Below are positions 34,178 through 46,000 of a stretch of DNA of 64,000 nt, in pieces. The stretch's first letter is position 1; the number at the start of each line of letters is the position of its first letter. The notes below the pieces were generated by a model. That model was not told the DNA's origin. It saw nothing but the letters and a program-made list of their open reading frames with translations, and ran no database searches. Position numbers and translations under genes: made by a program. Source of the stretch: Linnemannia schmuckeri (lineage: Eukaryota; Mortierellomycota; Mortierellomycetes; Mortierellales; Mortierellaceae); assembly GCA_029449235.1 (NCBI GenBank), contig JANATG010000003.1, positions 3,162,001 to 3,226,000 of the forward strand. Direction: 5' to 3'.

Positions 34178-36106
34178 ATGCCATCACCACCCCTATCGCC
34201 CTATCTAATCCCAGAAACCCTATTCGAGATAGCACCCCATCTCGACACAAGATTCCACCATTCATGCCTTCAGGTCAACCGCCTCTGGCACACAGTCTTC
34301 ACCTCCTACTTTTGGGCTTCTATCAACGACCACCAATGGTCCTGGCGCAACCTACTCCAGCCCCTTGACTCTTTCCATCTCACCAACAATACCCCTAACA
34401 AGTGGTATTTAATCCAGGAGCACGCTGGTTCTAGGATCTGTTGGAGAAGAATAAGGCACATGTGAGGAAGATGGTGGCAAATTACGATAGTCTGTTAATG
34501 ATTGCTTTTGAGGCGCAATTGACAAGGTTGACGCAGTTATGGATCTGTGCGCAGTTTACGTCCCCAAAACGATTTTCTCAGATCAGGTACGATTCGCATA
34601 TGACAGCCAAGAAGGGAAAAACGGACAATGATGACGACGACGAAGGCCCGACGGCATTACGCCTCTCGCGCGTTGTTTACAACACCCTAGTCCCGGAATT
34701 CTTTCAACTTCCCAAGGTGCCGTACTATTTCTCCTTCCCACATGCACTAGATTTCACTCAGAAATGCTGGCACCTCATCCTCGTTAACGTCAAGACCCTC
34801 CAGTCATTTTACGGTCCACCAATCCGTCGGTATGGACGTTATTTCGTCTCGCCCCGCCGGGCAGGACGAGAGAATATCCGTATTTGAGGAAGGATAGTAT
34901 GGAGTGATTGGTCGGGGTTCTAGAAGGCATGAAGGGGCTGGAAGAGGTGCAGATGGGATATCAGGCAGAGAATTTTTTGACGCAATTTATTGGACAGCCG
35001 AGGGGGCGCGGCTGGGGGAGAGTGAGGCAATGGTGGATGTGGAGGAAAAAAGTTTTTGGAGAATGTGAAATCGTTGCAATACTCGAGGGTTCCGGGTCCT
35101 GCTCTTTATGCACCCCTCAATTCTCCTGTCTTCCTTGACGACAATAACAGTGTTACTCAGGAAGAGGGTCGAAGGTCAGAGTTGTAGGACCGCTGTTAAA
35201 TCCTCAATTGGTACGGGGGTAGTGACAATAGTGTCCTAAGGAACCACACGACACGATACACTGCAGCGTGCCAGCGAAACTCTTGTCAGTACTTCTCTCG
35301 TCTAAGAAGTGATGTGTAAAAGGACAAAAAGCAGACAAGAGGGCTGGGCACACCACTAATACTATGTCTCAAAGAATATGACTGCTAATCTAAGGCATCG
35401 CCACCGCTGCCTAGCCACCACCTTATTTTGCAACAAGGGGAAGGATTTTGGAGAGGAAGAGAAGGGGTGGGCACGTTTGGAGGCGGAGAAGTTGCAGCTT
35501 GGTATCCATAGCGTGCCTCGGCTGACTTCTCGGCAGGAACAACTTCTCCTCAAACAGTATAACAGCGGCAACGTCAACGAGGTCGAGGAAAAAAAGGAGT
35601 ACCAGGACGTATTGGTGGAGCTGGAGAGATATGATACTGTGCGACAACGAGCGTTGCATCAAATGAGCCGTCTGCAGGAATTACAATTGTTGAATCGAAC
35701 CTTTCAGTCACTGACCTACAAGAGGTTTCAGACCCTGTTTTGTTTAGGATCAAATCAGCATCGCAAGGACCGGATTCCGCTCTATGACCATCCTGTCCTC
35801 AACAGCCTCTCCTTAGCCCTCTCACGCCCTCCGCTACACTCACTCAACGGCCAGAAGTCAATAACGATAACTGGACTGGAGCTGTTGGCAACACTGAAAA
35901 GGCTAGAGGCGATCGGATTCAAGGCAGTAGAGCGCGGGATCAAGGAAGCAGAGGTGAGATGGATGAGCAAAACCTGGCCGAGAATGAAGACTGTCCTGGG
36001 GATGGTGGGTGTGAGATACAAGGGTCATGGAACGGGACATCAAGATTGTCGGTGTTTGAATCAGGATGTGTTACCGATGAGAGTAAGGGATGTTTTCGAG
36101 GAATGA
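34178..36106 (+). pseudogene. F-box/LRR pseudogene interrupted by the dispersed element
   Basis: The start MPSPPLSPYLIPETLFEIAP opens an F-box-like region (HHSCLQVNRLWHTVFTSYFW). A frameshift near 34440 moves to KNKAHVRKMVANYDSLL and LTRLTQLWICAQF, and more shifts occur near 34890-35060 (FLENVKSLQYSRVPGP in a third frame). At 35151-35435 the 285-bp repeat is inserted, carrying no F-box-like sequence. The C-terminal part resumes at about 35437 and stays open to 36106, with LRR-like blocks (QLLNRTFQSLTYKRFQTL, LLATLKRLEAIGFKAVERG, VRWMSKTWPRMKTVLGM). The last block is the standard ending of Mortierella-type F-box proteins. The locus is clearly inactive. Confidence 0.8.
35151..35435. mobile_element. 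285-bp dispersed element, copy 2 (inside F-box pseudogene)
   Basis: It matches 4403-4688 from TGTTACTCAG to TTTTGCAACA in the same orientation, with a few substitutions and 1-2 nt indels. Its flanks are AG on both sides. It sits inside what was coding sequence of the F-box gene, which proves it is an insertion and fixes its borders independently of copy 1. Confidence 0.82.
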
Positions 36107-36484
36107 GTGAAAGGTGTTGTTTCTCCGCAGGAGGAAACTTAGTCTTTTGGCGTTGTTTATTCTTTGTTTTTCACTGAGTCGTGCATGATTGACTTGGAGT
36201 GTGTAAATTTCAGGCACTGAGCAATGAAAATGGAGTGATGTCTTAATTTTTTGTCGCGCCGTATTTTATCATTGGAGCAGGGTGTCGACTAACCATGGCT
36301 TACAAACAACAACTGTTGACAAGCCAAATTAATGTCCCTCTTTGCTTACTTTGGCTTCCAGCTGGGTTCAACTTGTTACATGCTTAGAAAGTCACCAAAA
36401 AGGTAAAAGCAATGGTCAGTTTCCACACACACCATCTCGCACCTTATCGAAACCGGATCTACAGGACAGATATATGACCATAAC
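36107..36484. other. Intergenic, no gene seen
   Basis: This separates the F-box pseudogene from the minus-strand monooxygenase remnant. No supported feature was seen. Confidence 0.4.
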
Positions 36485-37305
36485 TCATGACATACCATCA
36501 CCCAAAAGAACAACACGACCGCCAGACCAAGTCTCGAAGGTCTTCTCCTCCACGGAGACTTTGGAAATCAAATCCTTGGGCGTCAGATCATACATACCTA
36601 CAAGGATTCTCTTGCAATCCCCAAAATGATTGGGAAATCTTGAGTCTTGTCCATCATGGTCTGAGCAGCGCCAGGCCCTCACTCGACGTTCTCTCCATTG
36701 CTGGCTCGCCTCTCCTCTGCGGTCTTGCTGGAAATTGAGTAGTGAAGAAGAGTCATCCATACGATTCAGCGCTCGAGGGTTGTGGACAATGTCCATTGCA
36801 AGAAGCACAATCAAAGAAAAAAAAAGTCATGTAACGATACAAGTATGTCATTTTCGCACAAATGCAACAAGTGCAAACTTTTTACTCAACAAAATAACTG
36901 AAGCGGCTTACGGTGTGGGGCGAGTTTTCACCGACAGTGGAACAAAAAGGAATCGTCAAGTCCATCACTTGAGGGTACTGCTCCGGATCCGAAGCCTCTG
37001 TCTGACCAACAAGGCAGGTAGACTTGAAGGAGAGATCTTCTAAATCTGATGCGACCAATTCCCCCTCCTTGTCCAATGCCTCATAAAGACTCTTGTGCAC
37101 AGTACTGCATGTACCATTAGCTCCGACAAGGATGTCGCTCTCATAGACAGTTCCATTCGTGGAGTTGACAGAAACTCTATAGTCCTTCTGGAGATGATCT
37201 GGACACGCTTGTTGAAGCGGATCTTTTGCAAGGGGAAGAGGTTGAACAAGAGGTCGTAGAGCAAGTGACGAGAGAGGGTGAAAGGCCGGTGTCCGCCACT
37301 ACAAA
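36485..37305 (-). pseudogene. Remnant of an FAD-dependent monooxygenase (salicylate hydroxylase/UbiH-like)
   Basis: Read leftwards from 37305, after a preserved acceptor-like TTTGTAG, the sequence gives RPFTLSRHLLYDLLFNLFP. A frameshift near 37170 leads to NGTVYESDILVGANGTCSTV, the family's DILVGADG block. Then come FKSTCLVGQTEASDPEQYP, a degenerate stretch, GPGAAQTMMDKTQDFP in another frame, and finally TPKDLISKVSVEEKTFETW and GRVVLLGD, the second FAD-binding GD motif. A TGA stands where family members have Trp before GPGAA. The N-terminal FAD-binding GxGxxG exon and the C-terminus are absent. It is a dead fragment of a family common in these fungi. Confidence 0.75.
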
Positions 37306-37345
37306 CACAGAGAAAGAGGAAAACTTGAGAACCTAAAATATAGCG

Positions 37346-37424
37346 CCAAGAGTCAACCAATCGTACCAAGAGTCGACTGTTTGTATCAAGAGTCGACCGT
37401 TTGTACCAAGAATCGACTGATCAG
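37346..37424. repeat. Four tandem ~20-bp units
   Basis: Units start at 37346, 37366, 37386 and 37406 and follow CCAAGAGTCGACTGTTTGTA with few changes. A single degenerate relative (CCAAGAGTAGACTGTCGACT) occurs near 42413. Confidence 0.7.
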
Positions 37425-37817
37425 GTCTGATCATATTTAGTGTACGACGCAACAAATCGGTAGGCATAGCCCAACATTAGCCTGCCTCTTTAACCTACAT
37501 AGCCCTAACCTCACTCCCTCGCCTTCCGTCGCTTATTCCTTCGCTTGATTATTCTCCTATTTCCAGCTCGGTGTTTGCTAAGCTATATCATGCATCCTCA
37601 CTCTTCAATCACGGTGTCACTCTTTTTTCATCACTTGATGAACTTTCGGCTAGCAGAATTAGGAAAAATAAATTTTGAGGACGCAAGGCAAAAAATAAAG
37701 GGTTCAAGAAGATGTGTGGCAAAGAGAAAATTGAGCATGGCTCTCTCTGTAGCATTCTTGATGTTCGCGGTAACGCGTGTGGCGTGTTCTGGAAGGAGTA
37801 GTTACGGGAACGCGTCG

Positions 37818-37850
<33 letters not shown>

Positions 37851-37901
37851 TCTGTGATGCATGGGATCACACATTCCATGCCCCCCCCCCCCCCCCCCCC
37901 C

Positions 37902-37932
<31 letters not shown>
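37818..37932. repeat. Cluster of three long homopolymers (A30, C23, T27)
   Basis: Runs of 30 A (37818-37847), 23 C (37881-37903) and 27 T (37906-37932) lie within 115 bp, just upstream of the F-box gene at 38071. Lengths may be affected by sequencing. Frames through them are meaningless poly-Lys/Pro/Phe. Confidence 0.85.
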
Positions 37933-38070
37933 CAGTACTGCCCACAACAAAATCCATAAAAGGAACGCGGACGCTGCCACTTTTTCCAACCCCATCCCTC
38001 TATTTACCTGTCTTCTCTTCATTTCTATTCCCGCCACTCATTTCACTCCCGCTCTCCCCTCCCTGAACCT

Positions 38071-40122
38071 ATGGCTACCTCAGAAAGGTCGTTAATGCGA
38101 GTGCTTCGCATGCCGGAATTATTCAATGCTATCGTTCAGTACTTTAGCGCTGAGGACATCCACACGTTACGTCTCGTGAGTACTTTGTTCCTCGACCAGT
38201 GCGCAGCTCATTTTTCGATCACGCTCAATCTCGAAGCTCAAAGGCGCTATTCGGACCTTCAGAAACTCGCCGATTCTGCGTTAGCCATCAAAGAAGGAGC
38301 AGTCATGGCGTCGACAGGAAGAACGGACGAGACTGATCACGAACGATCAAGCCCGCTAGATCTGATCCAAACTCTCAAGGTCAGTCGAGGCCGCTATGGT
38401 CATAAGTCTCTGACGCCCGCGATAGTCTCGATCCTGAATCAATGTAGAAATCTGCGACATATCCTTATCAACGACAATCCTGGTTCGACTGCAGAGTTTC
38501 CTGAGAAGCAGTCGTACCCTGCTCGATTGCTTTGGTCCAGCATGTTTCCTGTAGTCCAAGGAGGAGGAAGAGGCGATGACGGTGATGGTAGCGATGACGG
38601 TGGTGGTAGCGATGACGGAGAACAATACTGGACATTTTGGGACCTGTTACCATTGGAGGGCTTTTTGTTTGATCGGTTGGAATCTCTTACGATCAACGTG
38701 GAATATAACTCCCAGCTGAATCTTGACCAATTCATGCCTCGATTGGGCCGTAGTCATGCCGCCAAGAGCCTTCGCGCCCTAACCATGACCTCCCGGAGGA
38801 AGAGGGGAGTGTCGTGGGAAGTCTTTCGAGATTGCATTTGTAACCTTTCGGTGCTCAAGGTGCTGCGTATGAATCCCACCAAGATTACCTATACAAAGGA
38901 TCCCCTTATCGACACTGACGATGGCTCACAACACGAGATGGTGGAGCAACCGCAACAGGTGGCGCCAACTGTCAACTCATTAGAGTGCGTGTTCGACAGC
39001 CGTCAAAATTCGGATATCAGGTTGGCCTTCATGAGCCTGTTTCCCAACGTTGAGTCTTTGAAACTAACCGACCTTGACTCGCTGTTGAATAAGGCCGTCG
39101 ACGAACGAATCTACGCTGTAGTTGACCGCCAACTGCCGCTACAACAGGAGCCATTGGGACAACAGTACTCTACTAGTTCTGTGGAAGGCAACGACGCTCC
39201 TCCGCATCAAATTCCATTTCCTCTCCTTAGGTCCCTGGATTGCAGCAACTTTTCTGCCGGGAACTGGGCAGACAGTCGAGTTTTGCGACATTGGATCCAA
39301 AGGGCACCAAACTTTCGACTCGCCTCTCTTTGTGTCTCTAACCGAGATGTCAACAACAGCCCACATGAAGAACTTTCAGTATATTCTGTGTCGCTTGCAC
39401 AGATCTCTATTCAAGTGCGTCGAGAGGATTACGTCAAGGAGCTTTTGAGCTCGCGACTTTGCCGAAACCTGGAAGTACTCGGATTCGACGATACGAACCT
39501 GGATTGCGCAAGCGTTCTCAATCAAGCCGGCTCTGCTTTTCCGTCTCAATCATCTATCTCGGACGTGTCATTATTAAAACAGCAGGATCTCTTTACTCGC
39601 CTGCCCTGGACACAGACCTTGACCACAATCCGCTTTCGAACTTTGCTCTACTCTTCCTCGGCGTCTAAAGATACAAGTGATCGGTCTGCGGCATTCCTGC
39701 GCTCATTTCTAAAGTTGTTGCCTCGTTTGGTCGACTTTGAGGTTGTGGATCCGATCATGGATCTCTCTATTTTTGCTGGTCTTGGTCGACAGGTTACCAC
39801 CAGCAACGTCGACGATCCCACTTGTGCCGGCAAGACCCACAATGACTGGCCAAACTCGGCTCAAGAAGAAGAACCAGGTAATTACCTGTCGGAGCGCCCA
39901 TGGCTGACTCGCATAAAAGTTTGTCAATCAAAGGACTCAAAGGACAGAATTGTCGATGCGTCCGTGTCCGAAAGTCTTGCTCCCTGGCGTCATCAACTCT
40001 GGTTTCAATTTCGATTTCTGAAAAACCTTTATCTGGATAGAGAGAAGGTGTACCATGGCAATGGAGGTTATGATCCTAGCAATTTCGGTACCAGTATTGA
40101 TTGGGATTTATATTATGACTGA
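38071..40122 (+). CDS. F-box/LRR-type protein, intact (683 aa)
   Basis: This is a single exon. The F-box-like motif is at residues ~12-50 (MPELFNAIVQYFSAEDIHTL, then RLVSTLFLDQCAAHF). The remainder is LRR-like with repeated hydrophobic strand patterns (LESLTINVEYNSQLNLDQFM, VLKVLRMNP, LRSLDCSNFS, LEVLGFDDTNLDCA, LTTIRFRTLL). A short Asp/Gly run (GDDGDGSDDGGGSDDG) sits near residue 175. The C-terminal block (RPWLTRIKVCQ, WFQFRFLKNLYLDREKV) is the usual ending. By family, it would be a substrate receptor of an SCF (Skp1-Cul1) ubiquitin ligase. The substrate is unknown. The start is the first ATG after the homopolymer/leader region. Confidence 0.85.
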   Translation: MATSERSLMRVLRMPELFNAIVQYFSAEDIHTLRLVSTLFLDQCAAHFSITLNLEAQRRYSDLQKLADSALAIKEGAVMASTGRTDETDHERSSPLDLIQTLKVSRGRYGHKSLTPAIVSILNQCRNLRHILINDNPGSTAEFPEKQSYPARLLWSSMFPVVQGGGRGDDGDGSDDGGGSDDGEQYWTFWDLLPLEGFLFDRLESLTINVEYNSQLNLDQFMPRLGRSHAAKSLRALTMTSRRKRGVSWEVFRDCICNLSVLKVLRMNPTKITYTKDPLIDTDDGSQHEMVEQPQQVAPTVNSLECVFDSRQNSDIRLAFMSLFPNVESLKLTDLDSLLNKAVDERIYAVVDRQLPLQQEPLGQQYSTSSVEGNDAPPHQIPFPLLRSLDCSNFSAGNWADSRVLRHWIQRAPNFRLASLCVSNRDVNNSPHEELSVYSVSLAQISIQVRREDYVKELLSSRLCRNLEVLGFDDTNLDCASVLNQAGSAFPSQSSISDVSLLKQQDLFTRLPWTQTLTTIRFRTLLYSSSASKDTSDRSAAFLRSFLKLLPRLVDFEVVDPIMDLSIFAGLGRQVTTSNVDDPTCAGKTHNDWPNSAQEEEPGNYLSERPWLTRIKVCQSKDSKDRIVDASVSESLAPWRHQLWFQFRFLKNLYLDREKVYHGNGGYDPSNFGTSIDWDLYYD

Positions 40123-40732
40123 AATCCCCTCGCTTCCCCTGGGTAGAATTCGTTATACTTTAGTTATTGAATCTTTTTCTTTTTTCAAATAAAAAATTTT
40201 AAAAAAAACTGAGTGGCTAAATTTGAGGATAATGAAAGAGATGAGCGATTGTATGTGCAGTGCGAAATATCTTTGTACATATGTGCCACTCCCGATCGTT
40301 CGAAGAGGAGAGAGCGCTATACTTTTTGTGGGGACGATGACCAATCAGGAAGAAGGCATGCGAAGAAGTTCGCTGCTAGGGACGCGTATGTGAATGTGTT
40401 ATGGATTGATATGAATCTTACTAAGAGACAACTTTTTTTCTTTTTTCGTCCACAAGATCGAAAAGGAAATATTAATTGGATGGGTGAGCATGAGGAGAAT
40501 AAATATCAGTTGTTCTACATATTACACCACCAGCTAAAAGGAACAACCGGTGCTACATACCATGACCTCCTGCAGGATTCAGCTTGTGGCAGGCTACAGA
40601 CGTGAACACCCAAGAAAAGAAACACGTTAAGAAAATGAGCGCTTGCCAACTCTTGCTCTACCACTTTATTGAAGCACAATCGACCCCTTCCTACTTACTT
40701 ACTCTCTTCCTTTTCATCTGCTACTACCTCGG
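40123..40732. other. Intergenic, no supported gene
   Basis: A 130-codon plus-strand frame at 40213-40605 is open but shows no domain, codon or splice support and lies in A+T-rich DNA. Confidence 0.4.
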
Positions 40733-41540
40733 ATGTTCCTGATGGCCACAGCGTGCGACATTCTTCTCGCTTCTAGAACTGCTCTCTGCTCTCGCCCATT
40801 CCTCTCAAGAATCGACCTGAGGCGAGTGGCATGGATGAATCGTGCCCTTCACTCAATCTGCGCTCCGCTGTTTTGGCAAACATCCAACCTCGACAACAAC
40901 ACCTTTTTGGCTCGCCTTCTCGACACCCCCGAAAGATTACAAACATTTGTTGAGCGTATCGATTTTATCCACACCATTTCCTGGGGACCCGAGTTTCCTT
41001 GGTACTTCTTCAATTGCCTCCAGGATTGTCTCGACACGATCTCACTCGCACTTGCTTATCAGCAATAACAACAAATGCTCTTTGCATAAGGATTGGGACG
41101 ACATGAGCTCCCTGACCGTATTACCTCTACCGACACTTCCGCCTCTTGTTCGATTGACTCGACTACAGCATACCTGACAGGCTTCCCTATGCTAAAACCA
41201 CGATCTGAATATTATCAGACAATGATCGCTACAAACATCTTCATTGGAACCTATGGCTAGCTCGACTCAGCAATGCGCCTTGACCCATCTGGAGTGTACA
41301 AACTAAACCTAATGTTTCTAGACTGGCTCAGGATCTTGCAGGATGATCTCACAGTTAATCCATCTCAGGATCTTCCGCTTGAAGGCACAGATAAACTTGT
41401 CGCATAATCGCCGAGTACTCGAGGCCCTCTTCTTCAGCTGTCCGGGGTCCTTGGTGGATATGAACTTGCAATTGATGGTAATGGACATGAAACCGGCTCT
41501 GTACATCTATCCAGTGGTGGGGGATTGGGACTTTGACTAG
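40733..41540 (+). pseudogene. F-box/LRR remnant
   Basis: The opening frame (40733-41065) contains an F-box-like second half (RRVAWMNRALHSICAPLFWQ) and DTPERLQTFVERIDFIHTIS. The frame shifts near 41060 (LTVLPLPTLPPLVRLTRLQH), again near 41170 (YLTGFPMLKPRSEYY) with a stop near 41260, and again near 41345 (LIHLRIFRLKAQINL, EALFFSCPGSLVDMNLQLMV, a block like those of F-box paralogues). Three or more lesions make it a pseudogene. The far C-terminal ending is not found. Confidence 0.6.
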
Positions 41541-43033
41541 GCACTCCTGGTTTAGCGAACAGAGCCACTACGTCGCCTCAAGTGCCTCTACCTTCCTGCA
41601 ATGACTTGTCTCGAAGTGGCTCCGGTCATCAAAGTTGTTCTTGGAATGTATTAAAATACAGACTAGCAACGTCAAACGTTATCCTCATGTGTACCAGCGT
41701 TGATATTTGTACCGAAACCCCTGATAACATTGAGCTTTGTTCCATACCTCATCACCCTTGACTTTTATTCCATGCCTCATTGGCACTGGCTTTTGTTCCC
41801 GCCACAGTATATTTTCCGAGTGTCATCAGTACATTTTCTGATGAATGTGAGCGTGAACCAAGAGAAAACAGCAACCAAAAAGGTGTTGTACCCTTGTCCC
41901 TGAGAAGCATCTATAGAGCCTGAACAGGGACAAGTAGGTATTTTTTCAACTTCGTCAAATAACAGAGAAAAGGAAGTCAGCCTCCTGGTGAGATTCACAC
42001 CTATCCAAAACACCAGATGCCTTGTCTCGTCGATCGGACCATTTAGAGTTGAATACCCCTTCAGCACACATCGATCCGAGCTCCGGCATTGCCTGGTAGA
42101 TGGTTATGATGCGGACTTTGGTCATCACCGATTTACGAAAGTTGCCTGCAGGGAGGTCCATCTAGCAATGACCGACTTATAGAGCAATTGAGCGAGAATG
42201 AAGATTTTTTTTTGAATTTCGCAGGAATCTAATGGAGGATTCAGTGAGTGCGTGGCTGTTCTTGCGGCGGCTCTTGCAAGAGGTAGGTGTGGACAGAGTA
42301 TTTGTGTAAATTTGGTAAGGGTCACCGTTAGTCGAGAAGTGCAGGCCGATTTAAATGTGTTTTTGGAATGAAAAGCAACTGAAATCTCAGCTACCGTAAT
42401 TGGTCGAGTGCGCCAAGAGTAGACTGTCGACTGTCAATACAAACAAGAGTGGCAGTCAATAGTTCTCGACTTGCAAAATGACACAGCTGAGCTGGGCTAT
42501 TGTTGGTGTTGTCTTTCTCCTTCGTATTTTGCGAGCACTGGATGAGGACATCAAAAAAATGACACGAGGACATGGAAGCAATAGCCAAATGAAAAGGATC
42601 AGATAGTTTTCTTTTCTGAACGAGAGGCCCATGGACTGTAGTTAATACACGACTACATACGTAGGCGAGGACATCTCAACACAATACGGGTTTGTCCTTG
42701 TCTATTGAACAAGAACTTTAGGAGCCTATTAAAGATTCAGCCTTCTTCGTCCTTTGTCCACCGTTTTTTTTTTTTGCTCTCAAAATGAAGTAGGCTCCTT
42801 GTTACATATGAACAACTCTGCGCGATTGTCCGAAGGCATTTTACTTCGCGCAGAACAAATGAATATAAAGACAATTAATTAAAAATACGTGACGTAGCAT
42901 ATGCGATCTTTTACATCTTTCACTCTGGGTTTTTTTTGCCACCAAAATAGTGTTCTCTTCTTTCTTGCCTTCATTCTTTTGCACACCTCACCCTTACACA
43001 CTCCTCTCTCTTGGACAAAAAGAAAAGAATGGA
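41541..43033. other. Intergenic region upstream of MLH3
   Basis: No supported gene. Short frames at 41700-42325 on both strands have no recognisable composition. There is a 10-T run near 42770. The last ~90 bp are C+T-rich leader of MLH3. Confidence 0.45.
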
Positions 43034-46000
43034 ATGGCATCGATCCAACCTTTGGCCCCATCCGTCTCTGACGAACTGCGCGCCTCTCTCGTGGTCAATT
43101 CACTCGAGCAGTGCACCGCCGAGCTCATCCAAAACAGTACATACTCTTCTCCCCATTCATTCACATACATTCTCTCTTTTCAAGAATGAATTTTTTTTCC
43201 TGCTTTTGTTCTGCATTGCATTGCATTGCTGACATGACTGCCGCTCTTTTTTCCCGCGTCCGTGTGAACTAGGCATCGATGCAAACGCATCTTCGATCGA
43301 GGTCAAGGTCGACGTCGCAGGTCATAGTCTACAGGTCTCTGACAACGGCGACGGGATCTCCCCAGCAGATATGGCGCGTATCGGGACACGGTACGCTACT
43401 TCGAAGTGCTCCAGTCTCCAGGATCTGAACCGTATTACGACATATGGATTCCGCGGTGAAGGTATGCATCTTGGGTATGTCATTTTTGTTAGTTATGTTT
43501 GTATTGTATTGAAGGCCCGTTTTCTTCCCTTGTTCATTATGCTTGTTTTCAATCATTAGCGGTAGCAGCAATCACAGAGATGGCGTTGGTTGATATTGTA
43601 TCACGACCCAGAAGACAGGAGCACGCATATTCTACTATTTTCAAGGTATTTTCATGTTGCTTGAATCATTTTTTTTAAATTTCGCTCTTTCACACTTTGC
43701 CTTATTCTAAATGAAATTTGGTGGCAAATATTTTAAATAGGGAGGAGATAAGCTGTTCTGTGGTCAGTCAAGCAAGTATCCTCGGTTCACTCACGGAACC
43801 ACTATTTCTGTTCGGGATCTCTTTTATAAGGTATGTACTTTTGTGCTAGTAGGAACGGCTTTTACAATGTAAGCAATTTGCTCCGCAAAAGATCTAACAT
43901 ACTTCTGTTTGCATGTCATAGTTTCCGGTCAGGCAGCGCTATTGGTCGGACGCGTCAGCATCGAAGCTGGAAGTGGAGCTGGAGAGAGTGAAGCGAGTGG
44001 TCGAGACACTCGCGCTGGTTGCCCCAGGAATCTCCTTCGCACTCATTGATATGGCCAAGGACGCCAAAATCATGTCTTGCCGCAAAGTCGACTCGCACCT
44101 TCATCGGATCACTACAATCCTCGGACAAGCATTATCCACATCGCTGAGCTTTGTGAAGTCTTCAAAAGACGACCCAGTTTACAACTTTTCAGGATACATC
44201 TCAACACAAGGGCATTACAATCGACTGTGCCAGTACATTTTCCTCAACCATCGACCTGTCCAGTGCGAGAATTTGCAGAGACTGGTAACACATCTCTTTC
44301 AACAGTCGAGTTTCGTGGCTGACAGTTTGGCGTATATGCAGGATGTTCGGCGGTCCAGGGAGCGATACCCTATCTTCATCCTCATGTTGACCTGCCCGAC
44401 CAGTGAATATGACCTGTGTGCTGACCCCTCCAAAGTCACCATCCACTTTGAGGTAAGTTTTACAAGCTATTTTTCTCTCAACGTTGCGGAGGTCGTCGCA
44501 GCGTATGTTTGAAGTTGGTCTCTAATGTAAACATGAGTTTCTCTGGCAAATATTCATTTAGAACGAGGAGAGGGCATTTAATGTGGTGCGTAGTACGATC
44601 ATTGACTTTTTGGAGAGACATCATCTCCTTTCACGGACAGCTGCGACGGCACTTAGACATCAAAGTGGGACCAAGAAGAGGAAACAACAGAGGCCGACAT
44701 CCATGGACGCACTATCAGAATCGGCGCCTCTGGACTACATATCGCATGTGAAAACATCGCGACCCTCGAGGACACCACGACCGGCACGTCAGACGCAGAC
44801 ATATGAGGATGCTACTGGTTTGGCATACCAGAGCGAAATTGACTTGGAGGATGAGCTGGAATTTGAACTGGACGCCGACTGGATGGCCTCCATGCTCGAT
44901 GTAAGCGACATTACCCCTGTGCGATGTGTTTATTTTCTATGCGAGGATCAGAGACATATGTCACTACTTACACTATGATGCTTTGAAATCTATGCACCCG
45001 ATTAGGATGATTTCGTGTCGAGCGAGGTGGAATACACACGACGAGAGCCTCAAGGACTCTTACTACCACGATTCATATCGGAGAGCACTACAACATCTCG
45101 GTATGCTATTGTAGACACTGATCATGGGGAATATGTACGGTTTTTGACAACACGAAGTAATGAATGGTAGAGATTATCACCACACCGTATTATAGAACGT
45201 CGTTACCGCATATGGTAGCCTCTGGATCGAGACCATTTTCAGGTGGAACATCCGGGATCTGGGCACAGGATGCGCTCCGAAAGTGGGTCAACCCGGTCCT
45301 ACCAACCGCCCCCATTCAAGTTCCGTGCCTAAAGACTTTACGCCTGGATTCTACAGGACCTAGGGATTCATGTGAGCATGAGCCGATGGGCAAGCGGATC
45401 AGTCGTTTTTTCAGCTCTGGATCATCATCACAAACGGGATTGGATGCGGAGAGCCTTCAGCTCACCAAGGCTGGATTACAAGGAGCTAAGGTTATTTCTC
45501 AGTTGGACAGCAAGTTTATTCTCTGTATAGTGGAGAACTTTTCGCCCACGATGGCGGCGCAGGATGATCAAAAGCAACATATGCAGCATGGATCGGTCAA
45601 CAAGGTGTTAGTGGTGATTGACCAGCATGCCGCAGATGAGCGCGTGCGAGTAGAGAGACTAATGAAAGAAATGTGCGCCTGTTCGTATTCGGCTCGAGGG
45701 AGGCAGGACGACTATGGGACGACAATTATTACTCACAGTCTTGACAGTATGGCGATGATCCCACCTCCAACGATTACTCTGACGCGCAGAGAATGGGATC
45801 TGGCTGAACAATCTACCGAGTGGCTTCACCGTTGGGGAATCGTTCTGGAGGAAAACTCGCAGCAAGATTCGCATGATTCACTGGATGACGGGTCTGAGGC
45901 GGAGACTGTGATGGTGTCCCAACATTTTACTCAAGCTGATGGCGTGAATGATGTTTGCTCTACCTCAGCAACTGGTGGAGCCAGAGTCAGAACCCGGTCG

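Noticed and set aside
40213..40605. 130-codon plus-strand frame
   Set aside because: No domain, no convincing context, A+T-rich; length is possible by chance.
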